Made by a program: the position numbers and the translations under genes. The notes under the pieces were generated by a model. It saw nothing but the letters and a program-made list of their open reading frames with translations, did not search any database and was not told the DNA's origin. Shown piece after piece: positions 52,548-60,538 of a stretch of 64,000 bases of DNA. How positions within the stretch are numbered: the stretch's first letter is position 1; every line of letters starts with the position of its first letter. The stretch covers positions 1-64,000 of the forward strand of contig NZ_NKRG01000004.1 in the NCBI RefSeq assembly GCF_003351105.1, written 5' to 3'. Origin of the DNA: Thermosipho africanus Ob7 (GTDB taxonomy: Bacteria; Thermotogota; Thermotogae; Thermotogales; Fervidobacteriaceae).

Positions 52548-53035
52548 AAACACATAAAGGATTTACGTTAATAGAATTGTTAATTGTTATTGTAATAATT
52601 TCGATTGTAATGTCTGTTTCTTTTGTTGGATTTCAAACGATGTATAAAAATTATTCCACAGAATCAAAATTGAGTGGAATTTTACAAAATCTGCTTTTTT
52701 TGTTCATTGATGCAAGAAGAACGGCAATTATTGAAGATGATGTTGTATGTATAAGATATGCTAATGGAGAGTTTAGTTATTATATAGATAATAACTTGGA
52801 TGGGACACCCGATTCAAATGTTATTTCATCATTTAAAACTGATGAAAATATTAAGGTATATTTAAATGATGAGGAAAAATCTTCTTTTTTAATTTATACT
52901 TACGATAGTTTGTTTTTTAAAAACAATGCTGGCGTGTTTGAAAGCTCATATTCAAACACTGAGATAAAAATATTACTAGATTCAAGAGAAAAGATTTTAA
53001 AGATTGAAAATTCATTACCAAAGGTTTTGGAGTGA
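52541..53035 (+). CDS. Minor pilin, FimT/GspH-like
   Basis: A 164-residue prepilin with the classic MVKTHKG leader and FTLIELLIVIVIISIVMSV hydrophobic helix, glutamate at +5. The remainder is a soluble beta-rich domain of GspH/FimT size, with an EF-like NNLDGTPDSN loop. The gene overlaps the previous one by seven bases and runs to within a few bases of the third pilin gene, so the set is one operon. Functions in pilus or pseudopilus assembly. Confidence 0.88.
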   Translation: MVKTHKGFTLIELLIVIVIISIVMSVSFVGFQTMYKNYSTESKLSGILQNLLFLFIDARRTAIIEDDVVCIRYANGEFSYYIDNNLDGTPDSNVISSFKTDENIKVYLNDEEKSSFLIYTYDSLFFKNNAGVFESSYSNTEIKILLDSREKILKIENSLPKVLE

Positions 53036-53039
53036 TAAG

Positions 53040-54056
53040 ATGAAAAAAGGATTTACTTTTTCAGAACTTTTAGTTTCTATGTTGATAATAGCAATAACTT
53101 TTCAAATAGTTTATTATATTGTTGATAATTCTGTTGAATCATATAAAAACTCAAGAATAAATCTTCAAAATTTATATGCTGAAAGTTCTATTTCACTTCT
53201 TTTCGATATCCTTGAAAATGAACTTAAATATGCTGGAAGTGGAGGAGAACTTTTGAAAGAATTGTATAAGCCTGTTTTTGTTCCTGGAGATCAAGGAAGT
53301 TATGAGCAAAAAGGAGAGGTTTATTCTCAAGTTACAGATCATTGTAAGATTGCAAATTCAATAGATTACTATGAAGATTCTCAAAAAAAAGAATTTTATA
53401 TTACATATGTTGTAACGTACAAGAATTTTTTTGTTAGAAATGGTGATGGAACTTACTCACCCTTGTATGGTGGAGATCTTGGGAAAATAAATTGGGTAAT
53501 AATTAAAAACAAGCTTTCTTCTTCAGCAGATGGCTATTATACAAGAATTGCAAAGTTAGATGCAAATAAAATTTCAGGACCTGGAAATTATCCTGGTGAA
53601 GTTACGACATCAGATATATTTGAGTTTAAAGAGATAAACCTTGCAAAAACTAATAAAACTCTTAGTTTGAGAGATGAAGACAAGTATGTTTATCCTTTAT
53701 ATGAAAAATCTGTAGCGTTTACAGGCTATCCTAGTGTAATGATAAAGCAAACAAAGATAGTTTTTGAAAAGGAAAGTGGGAAGATTTATATGGAAAGATA
53801 TTTTCCAACTTCCGATTCAACTTCAAATATTTATATTTCAAATATACTCGAAAATGTTGAAGATTTTGATATAAATGCAATGTATTATAGCAATGGTATA
53901 AAAGAAAAACCGCTATCTGAAGTAGACTCAAGCTTTGATTTATCTTCAATATTCGCTTTAAAGTTTGTTTTGACATGGAATGCTCCTTGGAAGTATAAAA
54001 GTAAGGAATTTAAAATTATTAAAGAAAGAGTCATTGTTTTGATTCCAAACTTATAG
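53040..54056 (+). CDS. Minor pilin, PilW/GspJ-like
   Basis: A 338-residue prepilin. Leader MKKG is followed by FTFSELLVSMLIIAITF with glutamate at +5. The large soluble domain (about 310 residues) is the size of PilW/GspJ, with many aromatic residues and KYAGSGGELLKELYKP near residue 65, as in PilW proteins (ELKYAG). The ATG at 53040 follows GGAGTG and the preceding gene's stop by four bases. An earlier in-frame ATG at 53004 would spoil the leader. Confidence 0.85.
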   Translation: MKKGFTFSELLVSMLIIAITFQIVYYIVDNSVESYKNSRINLQNLYAESSISLLFDILENELKYAGSGGELLKELYKPVFVPGDQGSYEQKGEVYSQVTDHCKIANSIDYYEDSQKKEFYITYVVTYKNFFVRNGDGTYSPLYGGDLGKINWVIIKNKLSSSADGYYTRIAKLDANKISGPGNYPGEVTTSDIFEFKEINLAKTNKTLSLRDEDKYVYPLYEKSVAFTGYPSVMIKQTKIVFEKESGKIYMERYFPTSDSTSNIYISNILENVEDFDINAMYYSNGIKEKPLSEVDSSFDLSSIFALKFVLTWNAPWKYKSKEFKIIKERVIVLIPNL

Positions 54057-54068
54057 GGGGAAAAGTAT

Positions 54069-54524
54069 ATGAAAAAAGGAATTATTAATATTTCTTTGGG
54101 AATAATTTTGATATTTTTTTCAGCCTTGTCAGCCCTTTTGCTTTCATATCTTTTTAAGGATGCAATAAATGTTGAAAAGAAGGTAATTGAGACAGTAGAT
54201 AATACATATTCAAAAATACTTTATATTTCTGGAGCAAATATTTGGAGAAAGTTTTTAACTGAAAACGCAGCATATTGGGATGATATACAAGCAGAATTTG
54301 AAGATGCAAGTATTTCAGGCAATTCTACAAGAACACAGCTGGTTCTAAATACGTATTTAGAGTATAATTTAGGCTCCAAAAAAAAATATGATTATACTTT
54401 AGTTTCAACCACAACTACTTATATTTTTGAAGAAAAATATATTAATGTTATTTTTGAAATTTTAAAAAATGGTATTCACGTATCAAAAGGAGTATCTTTT
54501 GACTTTGGATGGCCGGGAATCTAA
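54069..54524 (+). CDS. Minor pilin, PilX/GspK-like, lacking glutamate +5
   Basis: A 151-residue protein with leader MKKG and helix IINISLGIILIFFSALSALL. Position +5 is serine, not glutamate; GspK and relatives, which cap the pseudopilus tip, are the family members that lack this glutamate. Its place last after I-, H- and J-like pilins agrees with a PilX/GspK role, although GspK is usually larger (this one lacks the big alpha domain). ATG follows GGGGG at about seven bases. The operon ends at the terminator 54527-54551. Confidence 0.7.
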   Translation: MKKGIINISLGIILIFFSALSALLLSYLFKDAINVEKKVIETVDNTYSKILYISGANIWRKFLTENAAYWDDIQAEFEDASISGNSTRTQLVLNTYLEYNLGSKKKYDYTLVSTTTTYIFEEKYINVIFEILKNGIHVSKGVSFDFGWPGI

Positions 54525-54526
54525 TT

Positions 54527-54551
54527 AAAAATGGGAAGCTTCCCCATTTTT
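54527..54551. terminator. Bidirectional terminator after the pilin operon
   Basis: AAAAATGGG and CCCATTTTT arms surround a short GC-containing loop between the convergent pilin and HAD genes, with A and T runs on both sides. Confidence 0.8.
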
Positions 54552-55155
54552 AAATATCTATTTTTAGTATTTTTGAAAGTTTGTCTTTTAAATCTTCAGG
54601 CTTTTCTAAATGAATTGTTTTAAATCCAAATTTTTCTCCTGCCTTTATATTTTCTATTTTGTCATCTATGTACAAACTTTCTGCAGGGTTTATTTTGTAT
54701 TTTTCTATAAGGATCTTGTATATTTGATCTTCAGGTTTGATTGATTTTACATGGCTTGATATTATCATTCCATCGAATAATTTGAAAAAGTCGTATTTTT
54801 CATACACTCTTTGAAAAGCAATTTTGCTAAAATTTGATAAAATGTATAGATTATAACCTTTTTCTTTTAGCGTATAAAGAAGCTTTGTATTTTCTTCAAT
54901 TGGGGTGAGTAGATCTAAAACTTTATTTTTCATGTGCTCAATTTCTTTTTTATATTCTGGATATTGATTTAATTTATTTTCCCAGAGTGTTTTTTCATCA
55001 ATAACTCCTTTATCCATAAGGTTCCAATCATTAGTGTTAAATATTTTTTCCAGTAGAAAAGAAATTGTCTTTTCGTCAAAAACTTTTTTCATGTATTTTT
55101 CAGGTTCCCAGTTAATAAGAACCCTTCCAAGATCAAAAATTATGTTGTTAATCAT
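54550..55155 (-). CDS. HAD superfamily hydrolase, subfamily IA
   Basis: A 201-residue phosphatase-like protein. Motif I is IIFDLGRVLINW (the second conserved Asp is replaced by Gly, as in YihX-like members, which have DLGG), motif II lies in LYILSNFSK, motif III is the Lys of SIKPEDQIY and motif IV is LYIDDKIENI. YihX-like members hydrolyse glucose-1-phosphate; the substrate here is unknown. ATG follows AGGAGG. It has its own promoter (55205-55233) and a shared terminator. Confidence 0.82.
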   Translation of the reverse strand: MINNIIFDLGRVLINWEPEKYMKKVFDEKTISFLLEKIFNTNDWNLMDKGVIDEKTLWENKLNQYPEYKKEIEHMKNKVLDLLTPIEENTKLLYTLKEKGYNLYILSNFSKIAFQRVYEKYDFFKLFDGMIISSHVKSIKPEDQIYKILIEKYKINPAESLYIDDKIENIKAGEKFGFKTIHLEKPEDLKDKLSKILKIDI

Positions 55156-55204
55156 TTTTAAACCTCCTCGATTCTTCCTTTTTAATTCACATTAGCTTTA
55201 TAAC

Positions 55205-55233
55205 ATTATAATATGGAAGATTAATTTAGACAA
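55205..55233 (-). promoter_or_regulatory. Promoter of the HAD gene
   Basis: On the minus strand TTGTCT (55233-55228) and TATAAT (55210-55205) are 17 bases apart, about 50 bases before the ATG at 55155. Confidence 0.6.
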
Positions 55234-55242
55234 TATTTTACA

Positions 55243-55279
55243 AAAAAATCTCCACAAACATTAAGTGTGGAGATTTTTT
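55243..55279 (-). terminator. Terminator at the distal end of the CRISPR transcript
   Basis: An 8-bp GC-containing stem (TCTCCACA 55249-55256 with TGTGGAGA 55266-55273) extended by six A-T pairs. It lies just beyond the leader-distal repeat, so it would end the minus-strand CRISPR transcript; the T run on that strand supports this. It also looks symmetrical enough to work on the plus strand. Confidence 0.65.
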
Positions 55280-55332
55280 ATGATAATCATTGTAGATTGC
55301 TACAAGGCAAAATGTATACCTGTATCTATTGG

Positions 55333-56634
55333 TATTAAATTCCTACAAGGTAAGGTACAAACCGTTACGTGTTGCGTGTTGGGTATGGAGACGAGAGGTT
55401 TCAATTCCTACAAGGTAAGGTACAAACGCAGCGCAGATACCATATAGAGAAATTGTAAAAATGGTAGCGTTTCAATTCCTACAAGGTAAGGTACAAACAA
55501 TTAACCGACCACCAAAAGCTGGATTAGTTAATCTGTTTCAATTCCTACAAGGTAAGGTACAAACCTTATAGAGCGTATAACAAAGTTTGTTAAATCAGAG
55601 TTTCAATTCCTACAAGGTAAGGTACAAACTCAACTCCCATGTAGTAAACGCTGTTATCTTCCTTGTTTCAATTCCTACAAGGTAAGGTACAAACAACCAA
55701 TAGTCAGCAATAAAACTCTTTTTAATAACCTGTTTCAATTCCTACAAGGTAAGGTACAAACTTGTAAGAAGTCTCTATGTTTTCAAAATTTTGTTTAAGT
55801 TTCAATTCCTACAAGGTAAGGTACAAACACAGAGGCAGCTAAAGGCCTGGGTGCCGTTAAAGAAATGTTTCAATTCCTACAAGGTAAGGTACAAACTAGG
55901 CGGAGCTATTACGAATGCCCATGAATAAACATTGTTTCAATTCCTACAAGGTAAGGTACAAACTAAAAAAAACAAAAAGGAAGGTGGGATAACATGTTAA
56001 AAGTTTCAATTCCTACAAGGTAAGGTACAAACAATAAAAAAGAACCGCAGGGGGAGGTGATAATATACAGTTTCAATTCCTACAAGGTAAGGTACAAACC
56101 CTAACCTGCGCCGGGATAATTTTATCAACACATAAATGTTTCAATTCCTACAAGGTAAGGTACAAACCTGCGTCTTGGCTGTTAAGTCTCTTATCTATTG
56201 CTAGTTTCAATTCCTACAAGGTAAGGTACAAACACTTCTATCTCTACCCAGGGTTGTCCTGGGTAGAATAGTTTCAATTCCTACAAGGTAAGGTACAAAC
56301 ATCCAATTTAGATCTCGCAGCAATTCCACAAGAAGTGTTTCAATTCCTACAAGGTAAGGTACAAACTTGGAAGAGAAATAGAAGAGTTTATCATACACAT
56401 GTTGTTTCAATTCCTACAAGGTAAGGTACAAACTATGTTTTTGTAAATTTGTTGTAATAACATTAAAAATCGTTTCAATTCCTACAAGGTAAGGTACAAA
56501 CATTACATAGCAAATACAATTTCAATTTTGTAGATTTGTTTCAATTCCTACAAGGTAAGGTACAAACCCACTACAAAAGAAGATTATATTACATTTATAA
56601 ACGTGTTTCAATTCCTACAAGGTAAGGTACAAAC
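55333..56634 (-). CRISPR. CRISPR array, 20 repeats of 30 bases and 19 spacers
   Basis: Twenty copies of a 30-base repeat that on the plus strand begins GTTTCAATTCCTACAAGG and ends TAAGGTACAAAC. Nineteen copies are identical by eye; the leftmost (55333-55362) differs at three bases of its 5' end. Spacers are 35 to 41 bases. On the minus strand the repeat ends in ATTGAAAC, the usual 8-base crRNA 5' handle of type I and III systems, and the decayed repeat is at the left, so the leader is at the right (56635 onward) and transcription is on the minus strand. No cas gene is in the window, so the type is not known; the repeat fits type I-B or III. Confidence 0.98.
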
Positions 56635-56650
56635 CATAGATTACATTATA

Positions 56651-56679
56651 ATTATATTACATATCATTACTTTTTGCAA
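56651..56679 (-). promoter_or_regulatory. CRISPR promoter
   Basis: On the minus strand TTGCAA (56679-56674) and TATAAT (56656-56651) are separated by 17 bases; a second TATAAT lies immediately downstream (56650-56645). The expected start near 56644 is about ten bases before the first repeat. Confidence 0.75.
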
Positions 56680-56757
56680 CCTTTTCGAAAAAATCATAAT
56701 AAATATTAAACAATATTAACGTAAAATACTTTGAATTTACATAATTTTCTTATTTTT

Positions 56758-56803
56758 TTCAGTCGATCTCCAGGACTTTTTACACTACCACACATCGACT
56801 GAA
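56758..56803. repeat. 10-bp inverted repeat within the CRISPR leader
   Basis: TTCAGTCGAT (56758-56767) and ATCGACTGAA (56794-56803) form a perfect inverted repeat around a 26-base, comparatively GC-rich centre that includes CTCCAGGACTTTTTACACTA. It stands out from the AT-rich leader and lies about 125 bases upstream of the first repeat. A protein-binding site for spacer acquisition or array control is possible; function is not known. Confidence 0.55.
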
Positions 56804-56875
56804 TTTAACTATAAAAATTTTGTTTCGTTTATATAAAAATTTAATTTGTAAAAGAATGAGTGTAAAGTGTTATAA

Positions 56876-56904
56876 AAAACTCTCCGCCTTTTGCGGAGAG
56901 TTTT
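56876..56904 (-). terminator. Terminator after the second chemotaxis receptor
   Basis: A 9-bp GC-rich stem (ACTCTCCGC 56879-56887 with GCGGAGAGT 56893-56901), extended by A-T pairs, loop CTTTT and a T run on the minus strand. Confidence 0.85.
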
Positions 56905-56917
56905 GATGGTGTTTATT

Positions 56918-58876
56918 TTAATCTTTTACTTTAAATCTGTTTATTGAATTTAACAGCTTTTCAGAAAGCTTGAAAAGTTTTTTAGAAGTTTCGAATGTTT
57001 CTTTTATTAAATCTTCTTGTTTGGCTAGTTTGTTTGATGCTTCTTCGAGATTTGATGAGATTGAAAGTATAGAAGAGTTAATAGTATCCATAGCTGAACT
57101 CATTTCTTCGGTACTTGCGCTTTGCTCTTGTGCACTTGCGGCAAGATTTTCTACCATATTTGTCATTTCCATAATATTATTTAGAATGTTTTCAAAGCTT
57201 TCTTTGACCGATATAGCTTGTTTTGTTGCAGTTAAAACAATTTCGTTTGTTTCTTTAGTAGCTTGACTTGCATTAATACTTTCTTTGAGAATTTCGTTCA
57301 ATATTTTTGAGATATTTTCTGTTGCAACCTTACTTTCTTCAGCAAGTTTTCTTATTTCATCAGCAACAACTGCAAATCCTTTTCCTGCTTCACCAGCCCT
57401 TGCCGCTTCTATTGCTGCGTTTAATGCAAGCAAGTTTGTTTGTTCTGCAATTGAATTGATTGTTTCAACTATTTCATTTATATTTTTTGCTCTTTTTGAT
57501 AGGTTTTCAACTACATTTTGGGTAAATTCTGCTTTTTCTTTTGTTTGTTCTATTATTTGAGAAATATTTATTATTTCATTTTGACCTTTCTTTGAGAGTT
57601 TAGTGACATTTTGAGCATTTTCACTAAGATTTTGTGCGGCACTTGAAACAGTTTGAGCAGTACTTGCTACTTCTTGGACCGCAGCTGTTACTTGTTGTAC
57701 AGCTGCTGAAGCATTTGTAGCTTCTGAAGCTATTTCACTAAATTTTTGTACAAGATTTTCTATCTGTTCTTTAGAGATTTCTGAAAAGTTAGAAACTTTT
57801 TTAGCTTCACCTTCGACTTCTTTAGCATTCATTTCAATATTTTTAACTATTTGATTTAAAGATTCAATCATTTGAATAAGTGAGTTTGAGAGGTTTCCTA
57901 TTTCATCTTTTGATGAATAGTCTACTTTTACAGTTAAATTACCTTCTGAAACATTTTTTGCAACTTTTGTTATATTTTTAAGAGGTTTTGAGATATAAAT
58001 GTTTGAGATTATTTGACCTAAAGCTATACTTAAGCCAAAACCTACAATAAAGATTATTAAAAGATTTATTGTTTCTTTATTAATTGAGCTTAGTAGTGAA
58101 TCTTCATCAACTATGCTTGTAAATATCCACCCATTTGGAAGTTTGCTAAAGCTTACTAATAGATTTTGATTATCTTCTGATTTTAGTTCAAATATACCTT
58201 GATTTGGACTGCTGCTCAATTTTTGGAATAAAGTTGTACTACTTGCACTTGCTCCTATAAATTCAGAGTTTGAGTGTAAGATAACATTTCCTTGGTTGCT
58301 CAATAAAATATGAGTTACGTTTGAGTCTGATGAAGTTATCGCTTCTGAAAGTTTTGTAATATCAATATCTATTGCTAATACTGCAGTTTTGTCGTTAAAT
58401 GAAGTTTTTTTAGACAATGTCATAAGAATTTTTTTTGCGATACTGTCTTCGTATGGTTCTGAAATTGCTATTCTGTTCCTATTCTTTATAGCATCCTGAT
58501 ACCAAGGTTGAGTAGTTGGAACAAAATCTTCTGGAATTTCTATATTTGGATATATATAGATTTTTTCTCCATCAGTAACATAGACAAATTCTATGTTTTT
58601 GTAGCCATTTTTTGTGTTTTTAAACAAATTTATGATATTATCTATGTTTTCATTTTTTATATTTAGTTCTAAATTATTTAATATTTGCGAATAAAAGTTA
58701 ATTTGATCCCATAACTTTTCTGCAAAATGGTTTGTGTCTGATTTTAATACTACTTTTTGATTTTCTACAAGATTTGATTTCATGGAATTAATGGAGTAAA
58801 TTCCAAGAAGTATCATAAAAATTCCCAGAATGGAGCTTATAATAAATATTTTTATAGCTAGTGATAGGTTTTTCAA
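56918..58876 (-). CDS. Methyl-accepting chemotaxis protein
   Basis: A 652-residue chemoreceptor. First membrane helix about residues 8-30, periplasmic Cache-type sensor to about 275 ([39 protein letters not shown]), second helix about 275-300, HAMP region and cytoplasmic signalling coil with [19 protein letters not shown] at the tip. TTG at 58876 is the preferred start (GGAGGTGG six bases ahead, giving [13 protein letters not shown]); an earlier in-frame TTG lies inside that ribosome site. Two similar Cache residues motifs (PWYQDA, SEPY) suggest binding of a small organic or amino acid ligand. Monocistronic. Confidence 0.9.
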   Translation of the reverse strand: MKNLSLAIKIFIISSILGIFMILLGIYSINSMKSNLVENQKVVLKSDTNHFAEKLWDQINFYSQILNNLELNIKNENIDNIINLFKNTKNGYKNIEFVYVTDGEKIYIYPNIEIPEDFVPTTQPWYQDAIKNRNRIAISEPYEDSIAKKILMTLSKKTSFNDKTAVLAIDIDITKLSEAITSSDSNVTHILLSNQGNVILHSNSEFIGASASSTTLFQKLSSSPNQGIFELKSEDNQNLLVSFSKLPNGWIFTSIVDEDSLLSSINKETINLLIIFIVGFGLSIALGQIISNIYISKPLKNITKVAKNVSEGNLTVKVDYSSKDEIGNLSNSLIQMIESLNQIVKNIEMNAKEVEGEAKKVSNFSEISKEQIENLVQKFSEIASEATNASAAVQQVTAAVQEVASTAQTVSSAAQNLSENAQNVTKLSKKGQNEIINISQIIEQTKEKAEFTQNVVENLSKRAKNINEIVETINSIAEQTNLLALNAAIEAARAGEAGKGFAVVADEIRKLAEESKVATENISKILNEILKESINASQATKETNEIVLTATKQAISVKESFENILNNIMEMTNMVENLAASAQEQSASTEEMSSAMDTINSSILSISSNLEEASNKLAKQEDLIKETFETSKKLFKLSEKLLNSINRFKVKD

Positions 58877-59089
58877 GTTTTCCACCTCCAAAGTTTTTTA
58901 TTTTTTCAATAAAATTTTATACTGTACTAAAGTAAAAAAATAGTGCTTTTGTGTAACAATTTTATTGAAGTTTTCATCTTAAAAACTTAAAAACATTAAA
59001 AAATCTTATGTGAGTTGTTTTTTTATTCTGCTTTATATATCTTTACGAAAAAAGGCTATAAAAAAGCATACTTTAGCATAAAGGTGTTT

Positions 59090-59105
59090 AATGATATTTT
59101 TCACA
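59090..59105. promoter_or_regulatory. Candidate Crp/Fnr (ArcR-type) operator upstream of ord
   Basis: AATGATATTTTTCACA; read on the minus strand this is TGTGAAAAATATCATT, i.e. TGTGA and TCATT arms with the standard six-base spacing of Crp/Fnr-family sites. The same arms occur in the arcA upstream region (2210-2227). It lies about 85 bases upstream of the predicted ord transcription start. Confidence 0.5.
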
Positions 59106-59145
59106 CTTTATCTTTTTTACTTAAAATTAATTCATTTTACACACA

Positions 59146-59175
59146 TTGGAAAAGTTTTAAATAACATGATAACAT
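59146..59175 (+). promoter_or_regulatory. Weak promoter of the ornithine degradation operon
   Basis: TTGGAA (59146-59151) and TAACAT (59170-59175) are 18 bases apart; the -10 is extended by TGA. Weak match, which would fit a promoter needing an activator. Confidence 0.4.
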
Positions 59176-59211
59176 AAAAATGGATAACTATACAAAAAAG
59201 GAGGAGTTAGA

Positions 59212-60213
59212 ATGAGAATAGTTTCTTGGGGTTTAGGTGCAATGGGAAGTGGTATTGCAAAAAACATTATACAAAGTGGTTATATGAAATTGGTAGGAGC
59301 TATTGATTTAAATCATGCCGGCAAAGATGTTGGTGAAGTACTTGGAATGGACAAATTAGGGATTGTTGTAAGTAAGGACAAGGAAATAATAGAAAAGACT
59401 AATCCAGATCTTGTAGTTATAGCTACATCTTCTTTTGTTAAAGAAGTACTTCCACAAATAGAATATGCAGTAAAAAATCATTGTAATGTAGTAACTATTG
59501 CAGAAGAGATGGCATTTCCTTTTGACTCACACCCAGAAGAATCTTTATATATGGACAGTCTAGCAAGAAGGTATGGAGTTACAATACTTGGAACGGGGGT
59601 AAATCCTGGATTTGTTCTTGATACATTAATTCTTTCATTAACAGGAGTATGCAATAGAGTAGATAAGATAGTGGCAAGAAGAATTAACGACCTTTCACCA
59701 TTTGGAAAGACTGTTATGGAAACTCAAGGAGTTGGAACAACTCCAGAACAATTTGAGGAAGGTTTAAAGACTGGAAAGATAGTTGGACATATAGGTTTCC
59801 CACAAAGTATTATGATGATTGCAAGAGCACTTGGTTGGAATATTACTAAAATTGAAGAAGAAAGAAAACCAATTATTTCAAATGTTCACAGAGAAACGCC
59901 TGTAGTTAAAGTAGAACCAGGTATGGTTGCAGGTTGTAATCACTCCGCAAAAGCATATATTGGAGATGAAGTAGTAATTGAAATGCAACACCCTCAACAA
60001 ATTCATCCACATCTTGAAGGAGTTGAAACTGGAGATTATATAGAAATTTACGGTGATCCAGATATAAAACTTGCAATAAAGCCTGAAATCCCAGGTGGAA
60101 AAGCAACAATAGCTATTGCAACAAATATGATTCCAATTGTAATTGGTGCAGAACCAGGATTAAAAACAATGGCAGATCTTCCAGTGCCACGTTCAGTTTT
60201 GTCTATAAAATGA
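59212..60213 (+). CDS. ord: 2,4-diaminopentanoate dehydrogenase
   Basis: NAD(P)-dependent oxidative deamination of (2R,4S)-2,4-diaminopentanoate to 2-amino-4-oxopentanoate in ornithine fermentation. The 333-residue protein has an N-terminal Rossmann loop ([15 protein letters not shown]), [13 protein letters not shown] and the C-terminal [19 protein letters not shown]. It looks like a dihydrodipicolinate-reductase-like fold enzyme. ATG follows AAGGAGGAG. The assignment rests on its position as the first gene of a block with ortA, ortB, oraS and oraE, the exact set known from Clostridium sticklandii. Confidence 0.92.
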   Translation: MRIVSWGLGAMGSGIAKNIIQSGYMKLVGAIDLNHAGKDVGEVLGMDKLGIVVSKDKEIIEKTNPDLVVIATSSFVKEVLPQIEYAVKNHCNVVTIAEEMAFPFDSHPEESLYMDSLARRYGVTILGTGVNPGFVLDTLILSLTGVCNRVDKIVARRINDLSPFGKTVMETQGVGTTPEQFEEGLKTGKIVGHIGFPQSIMMIARALGWNITKIEEERKPIISNVHRETPVVKVEPGMVAGCNHSAKAYIGDEVVIEMQHPQQIHPHLEGVETGDYIEIYGDPDIKLAIKPEIPGGKATIAIATNMIPIVIGAEPGLKTMADLPVPRSVLSIK

Positions 60214-60229
60214 TGAGAAGGTGGAAAGT

Positions 60230-60538
60230 ATGAAGGCAAAAAAGGGAGATTGGGTTCAAATAGAAAAACTTCTTTTAAAACCGGAAGAAAGAACGGCACC
60301 TCTTCCAGATGATACAAAAAAGGTACCTTTAAAAATGAGAGTTAAAGGGTTTTTGCAGAATGAAGAAGCAAATATAGGAGATGAAGTAGAAATATTAACT
60401 CTTATTGGGAGGAGAGTGACAGGGACTCTTGTTGCAATTAATCCGAAATACGAACATGATTTTGGTGAGCCAGTTCCCGAACTTTTAACTATAGGTATTG
60501 AACTTAGAAAGATTTTAGAAGGTGATAGTGATGCGTGA
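60230..60538 (+). CDS. ortA: 2-amino-4-oxopentanoate thiolase, alpha subunit
   Basis: A 102-residue subunit of the PLP-dependent thiolase that cleaves 2-amino-4-oxopentanoate with CoA to alanine and acetyl-CoA. Features seen are KKGDWVQIEKLLLKPEERTA and VTGTLVAINPKYEHDFG, both typical of OrtA. ATG at 60230 follows AGAAGGTGG; an in-frame GTG nine bases upstream is inside that site. It overlaps ortB by eight bases, indicating coupled synthesis of the two subunits. Confidence 0.9.
   Translation: MKAKKGDWVQIEKLLLKPEERTAPLPDDTKKVPLKMRVKGFLQNEEANIGDEVEILTLIGRRVTGTLVAINPKYEHDFGEPVPELLTIGIELRKILEGDSDA

Larger units (their letters stand above)
56635..56880 (-). promoter_or_regulatory. CRISPR leader
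   Basis: About 245 bases of very AT-rich DNA between the newest repeat and the terminator of the receptor gene, without an open reading frame of interest. It holds the promoter at 56651-56679 and a long inverted repeat at 56758-56803. Position next to the intact repeats and opposite the decayed one identifies it as the leader. Confidence 0.8.
58877..59211. other. 335-base intergenic region upstream of the ord operon
   Basis: AT-rich region between divergent genes. It holds the TGTGA...TCATT site at 59090-59105 and a weak promoter at 59146-59175 for the ornithine genes. No RNA gene or riboswitch fold was recognised; nothing convincing was seen for the receptor gene promoter. Confidence 0.5.

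Noticed and set aside
55265-55447. Plus-strand reading frame across the left part of the CRISPR array
   Set aside because: It runs through repeats and spacers, giving repeated peptide pieces, and has no ribosome site or protein family.
56207-56410. Minus-strand reading frame inside the CRISPR array
   Set aside because: Its protein is a repeated translation of the CRISPR repeat (KFVPYLVGIE-like units); it is an artefact of the array.
55156-56917. CRISPR-Cas locus with cas genes
   Set aside because: Flanking genes are a HAD hydrolase and a chemotaxis receptor; no cas gene was seen anywhere in the window.
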